Below are positions 16,634 to 28,880 of a stretch of DNA of 64,000 bases, piece after piece; positions within the stretch are counted from its first letter, which is position 1, and each line of letters starts with the position of its first letter. The DNA is from Scolanthus callimorphus (taxonomy: Eukaryota > Cnidaria > Anthozoa > Actiniaria > Edwardsiidae). The position numbers were made by a program, and so were the translations under genes. Below the pieces are notes generated by a model. It made no database searches, was not told the origin of the DNA, and was given only the letters and a program-made list of their open reading frames with translations. The DNA lies in NCBI GenBank assembly GCA_033964015.1, contig CM066915.1, positions 3,373,942 to 3,437,941 on the forward strand, written 5' to 3'.

Positions 16634-17078
16634 CACAGGCGATCCAAGCTCTAGTCATGTGGGGTACTGTGAACGAAACATACAACGTTGTCGCTGTAAA
16701 AAAAATTATACGTAAATGTAAATATTGAAATAAAATCATGTGTCAACTCCTCGGAATGTTGTAGTTGTCAAATAAAGTGCTCCTGGGGCGATTTTATTGC
16801 ATCTTGGGTGTTTTTTGTGCCTTTTTCTTAATACTTCTACCGTATGTTATAATAGATTTTTATAACATACGGTAGAGGTATTAAGAAAAAGGCACAAAAA
16901 ACACCCAAGATGCAATAAAATCGCCCCAGGAGCACTTTATTTGACAACTACAACATTCCGAGGAGTTGACACATGATTTTATTTCAATATTTACATTTAC
17001 GTATAATTTTTTTTACAGCGACAACGTTGTATGTTTCGTTCACAGTACCCCACATGACTAGAGCTTGGATCGCCTGTG
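16634..17078. repeat. near-perfect palindrome, 219-bp arms, 7-bp spacer
   Basis: The left arm (16634-16852) and right arm (16860-17078) are reverse complements with one mismatch that I can find (CTTCTACC against CCTCTACC near the centre). The left arm covers the 3' region of C16orf89 copy 1 with AATAAA at 16729 and 16771. The right arm therefore carries the same signals on the minus strand. It is either a recent inverted duplication or a foldback artefact of library construction or assembly. Confidence 0.9.
16729..16776 (+). terminator. polyadenylation signals of C16orf89 copy 1
   Basis: Canonical AATAAA hexamers at 16729-16734 and 16771-16776 lie 280-330 bases after the stop codon. Both are inside the left arm of the palindrome. 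Confidence 0.5.
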
Positions 17079-17082
17079 AGGC

Positions 17083-17297
17083 CATGAGGGCGAGAGGAAT
17101 AATTGTTTTAGTCAAATCACACTAGTAGGTCAATTTGTATGGCCAAAAAAATGTTTTTGTTCTGGTCATTTGCCATTTTCTGGCTTTCAAATCCCACACT
17201 TTTCGCTACTAGTAGGCTATAACTTATAGCCTACTAGTAGCTCAACCAATCAGAACGCAGCATTGATAATAGACCACTAGTGTGATTTGACTAAATA
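17083..17297. repeat. family-G MITE
   Basis: CCATGAGGGCGAGAGGAATA leads to TTAGTCAAATCACACTAGT (17108), matched by ACTAGTGTGATTTGACTAA (to 17295). In the middle is the palindrome CTACTAGTAGGCTATAACTT with its complement, then AACCAATCAGAACGCAG. A close copy is at 42397-42610 and a diverged one at 43455-43690. It abuts the palindrome's right end. Confidence 0.8.
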
Positions 17298-18796
17298 TAT
17301 ATATATATATTGTCCCACCCAGCCGCCCACTGACTGCGGGGAGACTGAATTGAAGTCCAAATTCTCACTGATTTTGGAGTTCCTAGCCATTTTATAATAG
17401 GCAGGGGGTTGGCGTTTTTCTTGTGCATTTCTTTCGCTATAACAGGTTCCATAACACTGCTCCCCTTATAGGAAATAGAGTTCTTCATATATCTAGTATT
17501 AAAGCTGGGGACGACTAATTTGTAGCTACCGGTATGTCACATCTCCTGTTACTGCTGGACATTTGTTTAATGTCCAGCTAGTTTATACTATTACGCAGTG
17601 TATTAAATGTTATAGGTTGTAGCGCCACCGCCCCGCCTTAAGACAGCTTTCTGCTATTTTCGAGTATAATGAATGTTTTTTTTTTTAAATAAGTACAATA
17701 CGTAAATAAAGTGAAAACGTCTGACAATGCCGTGCATAGTATCAGTGTATTGGACAACACTCGTTTTTTTTTTTTTTCGTTCTATAATTCTGCGAGCTCA
17801 ACCGTGTTTTAGCGGCAAACGTTACAGGTTACCGTAGGGCTGGGGTGGTCATTGGTCAAAGGGGGGTGGGTAGACCCGGCACCATCAATCTCATTTTCAA
17901 AGAACATGAACATCTTTTCAAGAAGATTGTCATCCTTCATCGACGGCTTCTACAACACGAGAACAACGCGTGCAAAAAAAAAAGATTTAAAACTGAATAA
18001 CGCACCGGTGAGGGGTGGGGAGGGGTTGTTCAATTTTGACAAAATAATGGCCAAACATCCAGTTATACTCAAAACTTTAGAACCTCTTGACTTGTTTGCC
18101 TTTGTTTTGGGAATTGGGTTTGGGTTTGTCCGACCTAGGAAACTCTCATGAAAAGAAATTAAATGTCAAAATCACCACCTGGAATTACTGTCAAGTGCGA
18201 TTCTTTAGTTTTTTTTTTTTTTTTAAGTGCGATTCTCTTCAAATACTAAATGAAAAACTCATGTAAGTTAGTCAGGTGGAATTATTTTACTCAACAGTTT
18301 CCCTAGGTCCGAGTAGTGGTGAGGAGAAATTGTTGGGCTTCCTGTGCAATTTGTGGCAATGACGCGTGGAGCCCGCGATCTGACAAAATCAAACAAGAAC
18401 AACCGATCGGATCGGACGTTCAACAGAGAAGAGGGTTCAATTTCCTCCACTTTTGGTTTATTTTCGTTGCTGTTTCGTTTCCATTTATCAATTAGTTTCT
18501 TCAAGTTTCATTCTCAAGCGCCCCAAGCTGAATCACCCCCTCTTCAAACTAGTCGCGTCAATTGAAAGGAAATACCAAGATTACTAGCAAAGCTCTTGGT
18601 ATCCGTGTACTCAACCGCCATTAGGACTGCCAAGAAGAAATGCCTTCTAACGCAAATAGGCACTTGGTAAGGACACAGGACAGAAGGTTGATCAACATCT
18701 GAATCCGCTATTCGTCGCCGAAGTAAAGCCTGATATTGTGTTTTTAAACGGGCGAATTGTGGCCAACCGCCGTGACCGTTACAATACTTCCAACAA
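17298..18796. other. intergenic space before C16orf89 copy 2
   Basis: An (AT)n run near 17295-17310, poly-T tracts, and no recognisable gene. Short frames at 17852, 18268 and 18344 show no domain. The promoter of copy 2 presumably lies near 18700-18796, but no element stands out. Confidence 0.4.
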
Positions 18797-21700
18797 ATGG
18801 CGAAAACCGCGAAAATAACACGGTCAATCTTGATTGTATTGACCCTCGCATGTTTTTTGCGGCCTACAACGGTTTGGGGAACTTTAAATTATCCTAGACT
18901 TGTAGAAAGGGTTCTGGATTCTTTAGAGAGTGCCTTAGATTTCTATGAATTGGACCACAAGACTATCAACTTGGACGGGATTTACGGGCTACGTGTCGCT
19001 GAAGGTGAGTGAGATAATATAACGATATCCGCTGCATCGAATGAGGAAGGGAGGAAGTGCAAATGGATATCAAAACGATTGTCTAAATTGGGCTTTTTTA
19101 ACGTAATCATTTAAGGTACCCAGATGGCTACTATCTATTTTAATTTAGTGTAAGCACTAGTAAAAAATAAAGCGTTTATTGAAGGGTTTTATAACCAAGT
19201 TGAATGTCAACAGTAGTAAACGTACTGTTACTTTCCTACATTTTCCTTATCTTTTTCTCCGGATTTTGCACCAAAATTCCTTCTTGTATTTTTTGATTCA
19301 TTTGACAATGAAATTGGGTGAATTCCAGGGGAATTTGCACCAAATGGCCACCTTACAAAGAAAAGCATTCCAAAATTCCCTCACGCCCTTGAAACGGAAT
19401 AATTACAATGTCACCATCCATTGTTTGGATCATGCCATGGCTGTTTAGGGTGTTTTCATGCTTGCCTCCATTTTGATGTTAATTTTATAGAATGAGTTCA
19501 ATCACAAAGCTGAGTGATTTTAGACCTGATTTATTTAAATGTACACCAATAATCTGGTTTATAAAAAATGGACTGTACAGGTCTATAACAAATCCTGCAT
19601 TTCTATTGGCCACACTACTTATGGTGTATTCTTGGGTTTCATTTGACATCACATCTGCGTGTTCAAAATTCAAGTGGAGGTCAAAATAATAGTGCATGCT
19701 CTGAAAGCAAAGAAACTGTTCAGCAAGTGTACACACTACTTTTTGAAAATTGAGTGACATCAGCAACTGCAAACAACATGGAAACTGGGAAGAAATGGTC
19801 GGAAATTCTAGAATTATGAGAAAACATCTTTGTTGTAGCCAGTACAAAATCCAGTGTTGCCAACTGTCCAATTATCTTTTAATTGTCCTATTATCACTAT
19901 GACGTCATATCAAACATTCTGTTATTTAAGCGCTATGAATCATGGTCGCCAGAGGGAACAGCAGCATTTAGAAATTACCAAAACATAATGAAAATGCCAT
20001 TCATGATGTAAAGCATTCATGATGTAAAGCTTTTACTAATTCACTATATAAATAATGCAGCCTCATCCAATTTGGAGTTCCAAGGAATCATCAATTTTTT
20101 TCTTTATTGGACAAGCATGGAGTCTTGTTACTCATATATACAAATTCGTATTTATCCATTGCAGCAGGCTTCACGTTTCTAGAGATTAATTTAGGCTAAA
20201 CCTTTGCTTGGAAACTCCAAAATGAGTGGAAATAATTATCAATTTTCATGGGAAGCCATTTCAAGACCTCCACCTCATTTCACCAGAAATAAAATTTTGA
20301 ACCAAAACCGTGTGATTGAAAACCCAAAAATAAGTGACAGGTACCTTGTTTGCAAAATTGTTGATTTTTCTGAGCTGCTTTTCCTGTGAAGAAAAAACAT
20401 ACATGTAAGTATTTTTGTGATTTCATATGAGATATTTCATATTATATGAGATTTCATATGAGTATAGTGAAACCAATCACAAAGTGATTACACCAGTTCT
20501 GAATAATCCTATAGGAGAATAATTGCAGAATAATTGCAGATTACTCACAACAGTCATATGAAACAAAGGAGACTGGTTATACTTATGGGCTCCTATAGAG
20601 GCGCTCAAAGTTATTTTTATAATGCAGCCACACATGGCTTGAAATGTATTTTGTTTATCAGGGAAAAAGCAGTTTCAAATTAAGCACAATTATCATATAA
20701 ATATAATTCTATGATTGTTTTATGTGCTCAGTGGAATAGAAAGAAATACATATTAGCTCTTCACAATGATTAGTTCAGAATGCAAAAGGGCTCCATATAT
20801 AAAAAATCCCCATATATAGGCCCTCCCTGTAGATAGGCCCCCAAAAATAGGCCCAAAAAAGCCCTGTTGAAAAACTTTACCAGGAAATATGTGTGCCATT
20901 TGTTCTTTTTATTTCAGGATCTCTAAAGAAAATCCTTGAAGATCATGAATCTGGCAAACTCCATATCAACACAGACCATTTAAAAATCATTAAGACACTA
21001 CATCATAAAGCCACATCCATTTCAAAGGAGGCTTTGCCATTTCTACAGGACAATAACCCAGAATACTTCGAGCGCTTTAAAAAGCAAGTAGCTTATCCAT
21101 GGAAAGAGTTCAAACCATACAGACAATTAGACACAACACTTTTTATTCCATGGAATAAGAGGGAGCAGATTAGCTTTGACGAACAAACAAGTGATCGATG
21201 CATGTCAGAGATGACCGGAACTGGGGGTGTTAGTAAGCCCTGTCAGTTGTCAGCACGCTGCTGGCAACTTATGACAGCAAAAGGTGCAGGGGGATACACA
21301 CTGACACATCAAGGGCTGTTCCTGCTACTTGGAGAAACACAGGGTAAGCTGCCAATCATCATGGGTTAATTCAGGCAATATATATAATTTATGCCCTGAA
21401 CTTTGCTATAACAAGCAGGGCTTGACCTTGGCAGTATTCTACTAGCCAACACTAGAAGTAGATTTTTTTTTATTTTGGCTAGTGAATTTCACTGATTTAC
21501 TAGCAAATTAGCTACTAAACTATAGCTTAGGGAGTGGTCATTATTAAATTTTTTTTCACAGCCGCAACCTTAAAATTTTGGACCCCCCCCCCCCCCTCTA
21601 CTAACCTCTACCTCTACTAACTATGTAAAAATGTATGAAAATTGTTAATAAAAAGTGCATGCAAAAAAGGCAAGATATGAAGTATTTCCACCATCCTGCC

Positions 21701-23365
21701 CTGATTACCTGTAAACTCATTCTACACTTTTTTTCATAAGAACCTTTTTTATAAGAATGTTCAACCTGAAATTTACCCAAATTTTAAGAATGCTATGATG
21801 CACTGAGTGCTGATACAAGCAAATCTTGAAATTTTTAGAACATCCGTAAGAAGGGAGGCGTAAGATTCCATTTCCAGTCTCAAACTGCTCCAAAAATAAT
21901 AACAGCCCAGCCTCAACTGAAATTAGACATTCATTAATATTAAAAAGGGTGCATAGCAGCATCCAACCTTCCGGTCAGCCTAGCGTAGCCCTAAACCATG
22001 TGCCGCAGCATATCATCTTTTTTTCTCTTCTAGGTTGTACAAATGAAATTAATACCAGACTAAAGAAATCCAATAATGGGCTCACACTCCAGAAGGTTTA
22101 TGACCGTATTTGTGCTAGCATGTATCCTCAGATGGTAGAGCTGGAAAAACCTGGGCCATCAGTGACAGGGGTAGACCGCGACCTTTACATGGAGCAAGCA
22201 ATGGTGTGTGCTATGATGGGTTTCAAGCAGTTCCTTTCCAAAAAGAGGTTGGAGATGGTACTCAGTTGGCAGAGGAGAAATGGATGTTTTAACAGTGAAG
22301 ATGGCAAAGATGATAGAGATGTGTATGAAGCTTATTCTCGCAAGTTAGACACCAAGGAGAGTCGTGTTGATAATAGTCATCGGTTGGATAGTGTGAAGAG
22401 AAGTGCGGACATTCAAGCTGGGGCAAGGTAAAATTGGCTGCTCTATTTTAGATCCATTATCCTCCTATCAAGGTACCTGGAATTTCCATTCTTACCACAA
22501 CAGCTTTCTTGCGAAACGATTGGCTGATTTCACATGGGAAATATATCATTATTATATCATTTGTCATTTTGTCATGGTAAAAAAACAAATTTCCAGAAGT
22601 TTTGAGTAGTTTGGACTCTTTAGTCGCCAGAGGGGGTTCACGTGCACTCCCCGGAACTAGTAACGAGACATACTTTTTTGGAACCCTTAGGATATCAAGA
22701 AACTGCTTTTAGATGTCCCACTGCCCAAAAAGTGTCCCACGGCCACTTTTTGGGCCGATTTTTGTTTTTTAATTATATTCTGTTGTTATTTAATGAGATT
22801 CAATGAGGAAATTTTATAGACTGTAGAATAGACAAAAGAATATAATTAAAAAACAAAAATCGGCCCAAAAAGTGGCCGTGGGACACTTTTTCGGGCTGGG
22901 GACACCTCAAACCAGATTCTAGACACCCTTAGGGTTCTAAAAATATTGTCCCCATAAATGTTCCAGGGGTGCACATGACCCCCTCTGGCGACTAGACTAC
23001 AGTACTTATTAAAATTTGTTGTGGATTTGATTGTTCTGGATTTGATTGTTGTCTTCAAGCTACTCTGACCATAGTTAGTTAGTTAGTAACTATGCTTTGG
23101 CAAACACTAATTATTTGTAGTTTCGTCAACAGAAACTTCTTGGAATGAGAACTATGAGGTCTTTGTTAGTGGAGAAAGAATTAGAAAGTATGAAAGCTTC
23201 ATTATCTTATTACTAGAAGACCATTCAGGGCCGTAGCTAGCATAGGGTCAGAGGGGAAGTTGCCACCCCCCCCCCCCCCCCCCCCAGTGAAGTAAAATTT
23301 TTAATGTCAACATGTGGGGAAAAACCTGCTTGCCCCCCTCAGCAAAAACAAAGAATGACCAAGGC

Positions 23366-23400
<35 letters not shown>

Positions 23401-24236
23401 AGTCAAAAATCTCTAGCTACGGCCTTGCGGCATTACTCTGATATTCATAACTTGGTCATAGCTGTACTTTGGTTTTTAATGGCCATAAATCTGTACAAAG
23501 ATTCGCTTGAAAAACAACTTTGAACTGTTGATTTTTAAGGCATTATCTTTTTACTTATGTAGAATGGGATTTAGAAGAATCTATTTCCATGTTATGAATT
23601 TTTGCTTTGACCCTTACAGTATTGTTTTGCTAAAGTTAATTTTCTTCTAAAGGTGTATCCATTCTATACGATCGAAGGCATGCATCTGGACGTTGCCATG
23701 ACTACAAACGGAGAAAACTAGGGCGCTAACAAGCACACTGTCTCCGTCACACTGCACAAATATCTCTGCTGAAAATAGTTAATATTATGGTAGCTCTCGT
23801 ATCCACAAGTGCGCCACAGTCCCACACTAATTATTATGGAATTGATTTATCTCTCCACAGATGGCTGCATGTCTCACGTGACCGGAGTAGCGACAGCTCT
23901 GCTTGGGGTCTACGTCCGCTGGTTGCTAAGCGAAGAGACCTTCCCAAAACAATCGCCTTCCTCTCCAATAAACGGTACTTCTTTAGAGAACATTACGGAC
24001 GACATAACTGGATCCCAGACAGCACATTTCCAACATAGGCATATTATGGGCCAAGGGGGAAGCTTTTGGCAGTGGCAGAAAACAACTCTATCGTTTTGCC
24101 ACAATATCGAGCGACCGCACTGGCTGTGTTTGTGTTGTTGTCTGTCATGGCCGCCATCTTGTTCTTGGCAACACGTAAAATTATCAAAAACTTTCCTCAA
24201 ATGTTCCGCTATAAGAAACAAGAGCATGTTATTTGA
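18797..24236 (+). CDS. C16orf89-family protein (DUF4735), tandem copy 2, frameshifted in last exon
   Basis: Exons 18797-19004 (signal peptide ILIVLTLACFLRPTTVWG; LDGIYGLRVAEG), 20918-21343 (PCQLSARCW; GYTLTHQGLFLLLG), 22034-22427 (DLYMEQAMVCAMMGFKQFL; WQRRNGCF) and 23861-24236 (DGCMSHVTGVATALLGVYV). Introns 1 and 2 are phase 1 as in the sister copies, and exon 2 is 426 nt, equal to copy 3. The best donor for exon 3 (22427, GTAAAA) leaves phase 2 while exon 4 needs phase 1, so either another donor or a missed micro-exon is used. In exon 4 the open frame loses similarity after the G5 run at 24055-24059. One extra G would open a frame with NNS, a hydrophobic span (ALAVFVLLSVMAAILFLA) and a basic tail ending at 24236, again a type I membrane form. 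Function unknown. Confidence 0.85.
19005..20917. other. intron 1 of C16orf89 copy 2
   Basis: AT-rich intron, with no exon or well-formed transposon recognised. Repeated TTTCATATGAGAT words occur near 20420-20465. Confidence 0.5.
21344..22033. other. intron 2 of C16orf89 copy 2
   Basis: Contains a poly-C run near 21580-21597 within a CAGGGCTTGACC-type repeat fragment (about 21415-21600). No coding signal. Confidence 0.5.
22618..22997. repeat. MITE with long inverted repeats, 380 bp
   Basis: TTTAGTCGCCAGAGGGGGTT at the left pairs with ACCCCCTCTGGCGACTAGA at the right. The arms continue inward through CCCAAAAAGTGTCCCACGGC and TTTGGGCCGATTTTTG. The arms are about 150-180 bp with few differences. 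Confidence 0.8.
23226..23430. repeat. family-F element with two poly-C tracts
   Basis: Inverted ends GGCCGTAGCTAG and CTAGCTACGGCC. C-runs of about 24 and 31 bases (near 23263-23286 and 23369-23400) flank the shared GTGGGGAAAAACCTGCTTGC segment. Confidence 0.75.
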
Positions 24237-24296
24237 TAGCAGGTATGATGGCTGGACCATTTTCGTTAATGTGACATAATTTCATTTTGTAGCTTA

Positions 24297-25911
24297 TAGA
24301 CTAGACGAACTTTCGGAAAATCGTACTTCATGAGGCATTTTTTAGTAAAAGCAGGCAACAAGTGCCATCTTATGCGAAATTTTACGCTGAATCCGAATGT
24401 TTTTGTTGCCAACGCAGATTTTGCATTTTAAGAGGTGAAATGACGTCATGATTGACAGCTGTCACACAAACCTCTACAATGAATTTTTCGTCGATTTTTC
24501 TTTTCAAATTTTAACGGCCAGTGAAATTCCAATGTATAAGTGGTAATGTGATATTTAAAAAAATGTATCTATATTATGGGATAGGGTGATTGATGGGCGT
24601 AGAACGTCATCCAAAATGGCGGATCCAAGATGGCCGCCGTGCCGCCATTTTGATATCTGTTGATTGTTTGTGGCCATCACGTTCAAATGCTAAACTTAAA
24701 AAAATAAAAGACAAAACTTAAACGATTCTGCAATACATAAAAAGTAGCAACTGACGATTATGGTGGAAAGAGAATAATATATAGGCAAATATATGATTGT
24801 TGTTAGTGAATTTAGGTAGGAAGCGCAATCCACAAAATTATAGCAAGTTAGTCGTCCCTACTGTAAAAGTTCTCACTATGACTATTGATTCCAAAGCCTA
24901 TCACTGAGTCAACTAGATCTACGACTATTGTTTTAAATGCATGCAGAAGATTCCTCTTACACACACAGGAATAATAATGATAAGAAAAAGCAGGGATAAA
25001 GGTGGAAATCATTCTATGGCAGTTTAGGCGTTGCTCCAGCCTTTTCCGAATTTTTTTTTTATTTTATAGCCTGGTGGTAGCAACTTTGAACTTATAAGCA
25101 AAAGAAGCGAAGACTTTAATTTGTCCTCGGAATAGCTTTCCTCTCTATGCTTGAAAGCCCTTTCCTATTCCAACCCCTTTCTTGTCTGAGGTTTCCTTTT
25201 GAGGTTTTCTGCTGGTCCTGAGGTTTCCGCTATTTTTCGATTATGCCACGGGGGCAGCAGATTGCACGATCGTTTTGAACGAGCTTTTGATATAAGGACT
25301 TCAAAGGCACAGTTTTGTTGCCGGGACTAAGGATGATCATCGAAAAATGGTGATATCGTTTAGAACGTTAAAAATCAAGCGGCGGTGAATCTGATTCACC
25401 TTTTCATATTGATTTGCCTTTTATATATTTAATATGGCTTCATTCGACCAGCAGCACTGCATTTCATACTGTGATACCTTGAATTCATTGTCAGGTATTT
25501 ATTTCCATGTCTTTTTTGACTACCAAACTGATAGTTTCTAAAAATCAAATTCGACGATATGGCGGCCATCTTGGATCCGCCATTTTGAATATCACAGCAG
25601 CGCCATATCCGTATAACACGACAATTTTTCGTATAGAACATTCTAAACTATCCTGTTCAGGATAGTTCCTGTTCAAGTCAAATATTCGTTCGAATTTGAA
25701 ATATAGGACAAAACTATTTTAAGGGGTTCGCGAACAGCTGTCAATCATGATGACGTCATTTTCACCCATTAAAATGCAAAATCAGGGATGGCAACAAGAA
25801 AATTCGGATTCAGCGTGAAAAATTACATAAGAAAACTCTTGTTGCCAGCTTTTACTAAAAAATGCCTCATGCGCCTTAAATATTCGATTTTCTGATATTT
25901 CGTCTAGTCTA
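24297..25911. mobile_element. 1.6-kb foldback DNA element
   Basis: The termini TAGACTAGACGAA and TTCGTCTAGTCTA sit next to TA dinucleotides. Similarity continues inward for about 200 bp on each side (ATTTTTTAGTAAAAGC, TGACGTCAT, TTGACAGCTGTCA) and again at AAAATGGCGGATCCAAGATGGC near 24620 and its complement near 25560. No transposase ORF. It starts only 60 bp after the C16orf89 copy 2 stop, so it may carry that gene's polyadenylation site. Confidence 0.75.
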
Positions 25912-26830
25912 TTATTTCCTCGCCTCAACTATGGCAACTTTATTTCTTTAATCTGATAAGAAAACACAATATTTTTTAGTGAGTTCCCTTTCCGACGCGT
26001 CAAGTTTCGAGAGTTCCACGCACGCAAATATACAAAACTTTCGTTCTTTAACAACATTTTACCATGGGCTTAGATGTGTTCTAAAAAACCGTGTTGGAAA
26101 TGTTAAATCTTAAAGAGTCGATTTTAGAGCCAATTCTGTGTGTCCGCTAGGATATAAAAAATAAAGAAAACTCTTCATAAAAAATCATAACTTGAAAAGG
26201 AAATCGAATTTTCAAAATCCCCAGCATGATTTTTTAGAATACAACTCAGCCAACGCTGAAATGAAAATAGCGTATATTCGCGAGGGTGGAACTCTCAAAA
26301 GATGAACCGATGCACTGGAAAGAGAATAATATGGGTTTTGTAAAATTGAATAAAGTTATACACTTTAGTTTAGTCCAGGACATAAGCTTTAAAATGAGGT
26401 ATCACTTGTCAAGATACGACCATTTTTCGTGAAATTTTGCTTCTTGAACGAAAAAGTACCCCGAAGGTGTTCCGTAACCACGCTATCACACGAAAGCCTT
26501 ATTTTCATATAATATTTCACTTAGACTTTCTCAAAGTGTTTTAAACCGTTTTTTCATATGCGGGGTTTTGTTTCCCGAAGGTCGACTTGTGGTGATTCTA
26601 TATTTGACTGTAAATCAGATGGAATAATTAATGTTAGTTTGGGGAAAAGATAACCCTAATTAATATATCCACTTGGGCTGCCGTAAAGTACATTTGTATG
26701 ACTGATCAAAATAAAATATATTTATAGCAATCATTATTGTATGTATCAGTGTATATTTAACAAGGTCTGTTTAAAATAGCTTCTGTCTCGGATATTTTTA
26801 ATGTTGCTATTTCAATCAAGGCGTTCCTGT
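25912..26830. other. intergenic, nothing recognised
   Basis: AT-rich sequence with no exon similarity, RNA gene or clear repeat. Confidence 0.5.
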
Positions 26831-27125
26831 TTTACAGCTGTTTTGAGTATTCTGCGAACTCTCGCGTTCGACTTCCAATGACGTTCTGGCTTCCGTCAAT
26901 CAAACTATCGGGTCTAATTTGAGTCTTAGCTGACCGCAAGTTACGCCATTTGTTTAGAAAAGGATAGTAAAAGATGCTGTGTGTTGGGACATTTAACTAG
27001 GATGGCGAATAACTGAATTCTATGTTTTCCAAAGAGTTTCAAAGTTTGATTGACGGAAGCCAGAAAGCGGTTTGACGGTTGGAAAACGATCTCGAGAGTT
27101 CGCAGAATACTCAAAACAGCTGTAA
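26831..27125. repeat. family-J MITE, about 295 bp
   Basis: TTACAGCTGTTTTGAGTATT with CTGCGAACTCTCG at the left pairs with CGAGAGTTCGCAGAATACTC...AACAGCTGTAA at the right. Internally GGCTTCCGTCAATCAAACT appears in both orientations. A relative lies at 58683-58967. Confidence 0.75.
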
Positions 27126-28148
27126 GTTGTTGATATAAATATTTATTTTCGTCCCACCCAAAGTGACGTACAAGTTTTGTTTAAAAGCCTCTAAGAGCCA
27201 GCTGGTCCACGTGCGAACCATGCTTTCAAAATTCACACTTTTTTCAATGTCTCTTGTAATTTCCTATCGTCAATTTGATTGAAACATTGTTGCACGCTAC
27301 AAAAAAGCGAAAGTATATGTTTTCAAAAGTTCAATTTGAACATCAACAGCGCGCCCTACACAAAACAATGACTGCGGAATAGATTAGAATGAATCGAATG
27401 TCAATAAACATGAACAGAAAATAATTATCTAGCAGTCTAGCTACAGAAAGGTTTTTCGACCTGCCCCCCAGTTTTACACTAATCTTGCCATGGGCCAGTA
27501 GATATAATGCACTAACTATTCTAGTAATTGAGAATAGGAAGCCTGTGGGAAAATGCCTCTTCCACCCAGGCGAGGAAATCTAGTGCATTTCTATGGCAAC
27601 AGTCTTCTCGTCAATATTTAGTTATTCAATTCCACCATCGTAAAATAATCTCGGTTTGCTGAACCCGTTCTTGACTATCAAACATTGCTACAAAGTACTT
27701 ATTAGAAAATGATCAGATTGTGCCCAATGAAACACGACGCAATCTATAGACAAGTAGATTATGCAAGGAAAACGTCGACCTTTGCTGCGTCCGATTCTAC
27801 ATTTAGAGCTTTCATTTGCAGCTTAGCGGACACTGTCTAGTCCCTTTTGTAAATCTAGATGAACTGCATATTGTTTTTGTCCTGTGGTTGTACAAGGGAG
27901 TTAACCAAACGTCGCAATTAGATTCCACGCGACAAAAGTTCGACGTTTGAAACTGGCTAAAACTGGCATATTTGCACCACCTGAAACTTTTGTAATTCGT
28001 TTTGAGAGACCGTATATTGAGTGTTTTAAGAGTTTGCCTGACATGTAAATGGCGTTAAGCACACCGAATGACCTATAGTGCCGTCAGGCTATTAAAACAG
28101 ACAGCCGTTTACTGTTTGTCATTCTGCGCATGCGTCTCATCGTGAGGA
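27126..28148. other. intergenic, nothing recognised
   Basis: No supported feature seen on either strand. Confidence 0.5.
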
Positions 28149-28158
28149 GCGTTCGAAA

Positions 28159-28487
28159 CATTCTCGAACCCAGTGCTTCCCGGCTCGTTTCCTCGCGGGG
28201 GTGAGGCTCTGGTGACAGCCACTGACGCATGCGTGAGGTTTAATACAGAGCCGCAGACATTCTCGTACCCAGAGCTCCCCGACTCGTCTCTCGCAGGGGA
28301 GGCTCTGGTGACATCCATTTGAGGGCCGTCGCTGATTGGCTGATTTTGAGCGTTGGTGCATGCGTTGAAAGGTTTTTCTCTCAGGGGCTCTGTATTAAAT
28401 CTCGCGCATGCGTCAGTGGCTGTCACCAGAGCCTCCCCCGGCGAGGTTACGAGCCGGGGAGCTCTGGGTACGAGAATGCGCGTTCGA
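28159..28487. repeat. family-A MITE nested beside a second family-A copy
   Basis: A 5' fragment (28159-28257) is followed by a complete copy (about 28258-28487). The flanks outside the pair both contain CGTTCGAAA, which looks like the target duplication of the outer copy. Confidence 0.7.
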
Positions 28488-28830
28488 AATTGTTACACGC
28501 ACATGCGCAGTGTAAATATCACTTTGATTTTATTTTACAATTCTATTGGATTTGGGCATTTTCTGTTGCCCCAGGAAAAACATGTCAATCAAGTTCTTGG
28601 TCTACAGGGATTTGCGAGGCACCTTGAGAGTCATAGAGAAACTGAAAAATGTTTCGAGTTAATACTATAGAAATTGGAGGGAATGACTATCTAGTTTGGA
28701 ATGACGACAATGCAATGACATCAGTGCCATTGAAACTACGTGTTTGCCGTCAACGATTCGTTCTTTTCAACTTGCACCCTGTTCAAAGTTCCTCTTTAAA
28801 GATTCAAAGGTCTTCGTTTTGAAGGTTCTT

Positions 28831-28880
28831 GTGTTGATAGACGTCATGTGTTGATAGACGTCATGTGTTGATAGACATGG
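28831..28880. repeat. 17-bp tandem repeat, 3 copies
   Basis: GTGTTGATAGACGTCAT three times head to tail, the last diverging after GTGTTGATAGAC. Confidence 0.85.

Noticed and set aside
16468..16728. 86-codon frame after C16orf89 copy 1
   Set aside because: It lies in the presumed 3' UTR and its distal half is the left arm of the palindrome.
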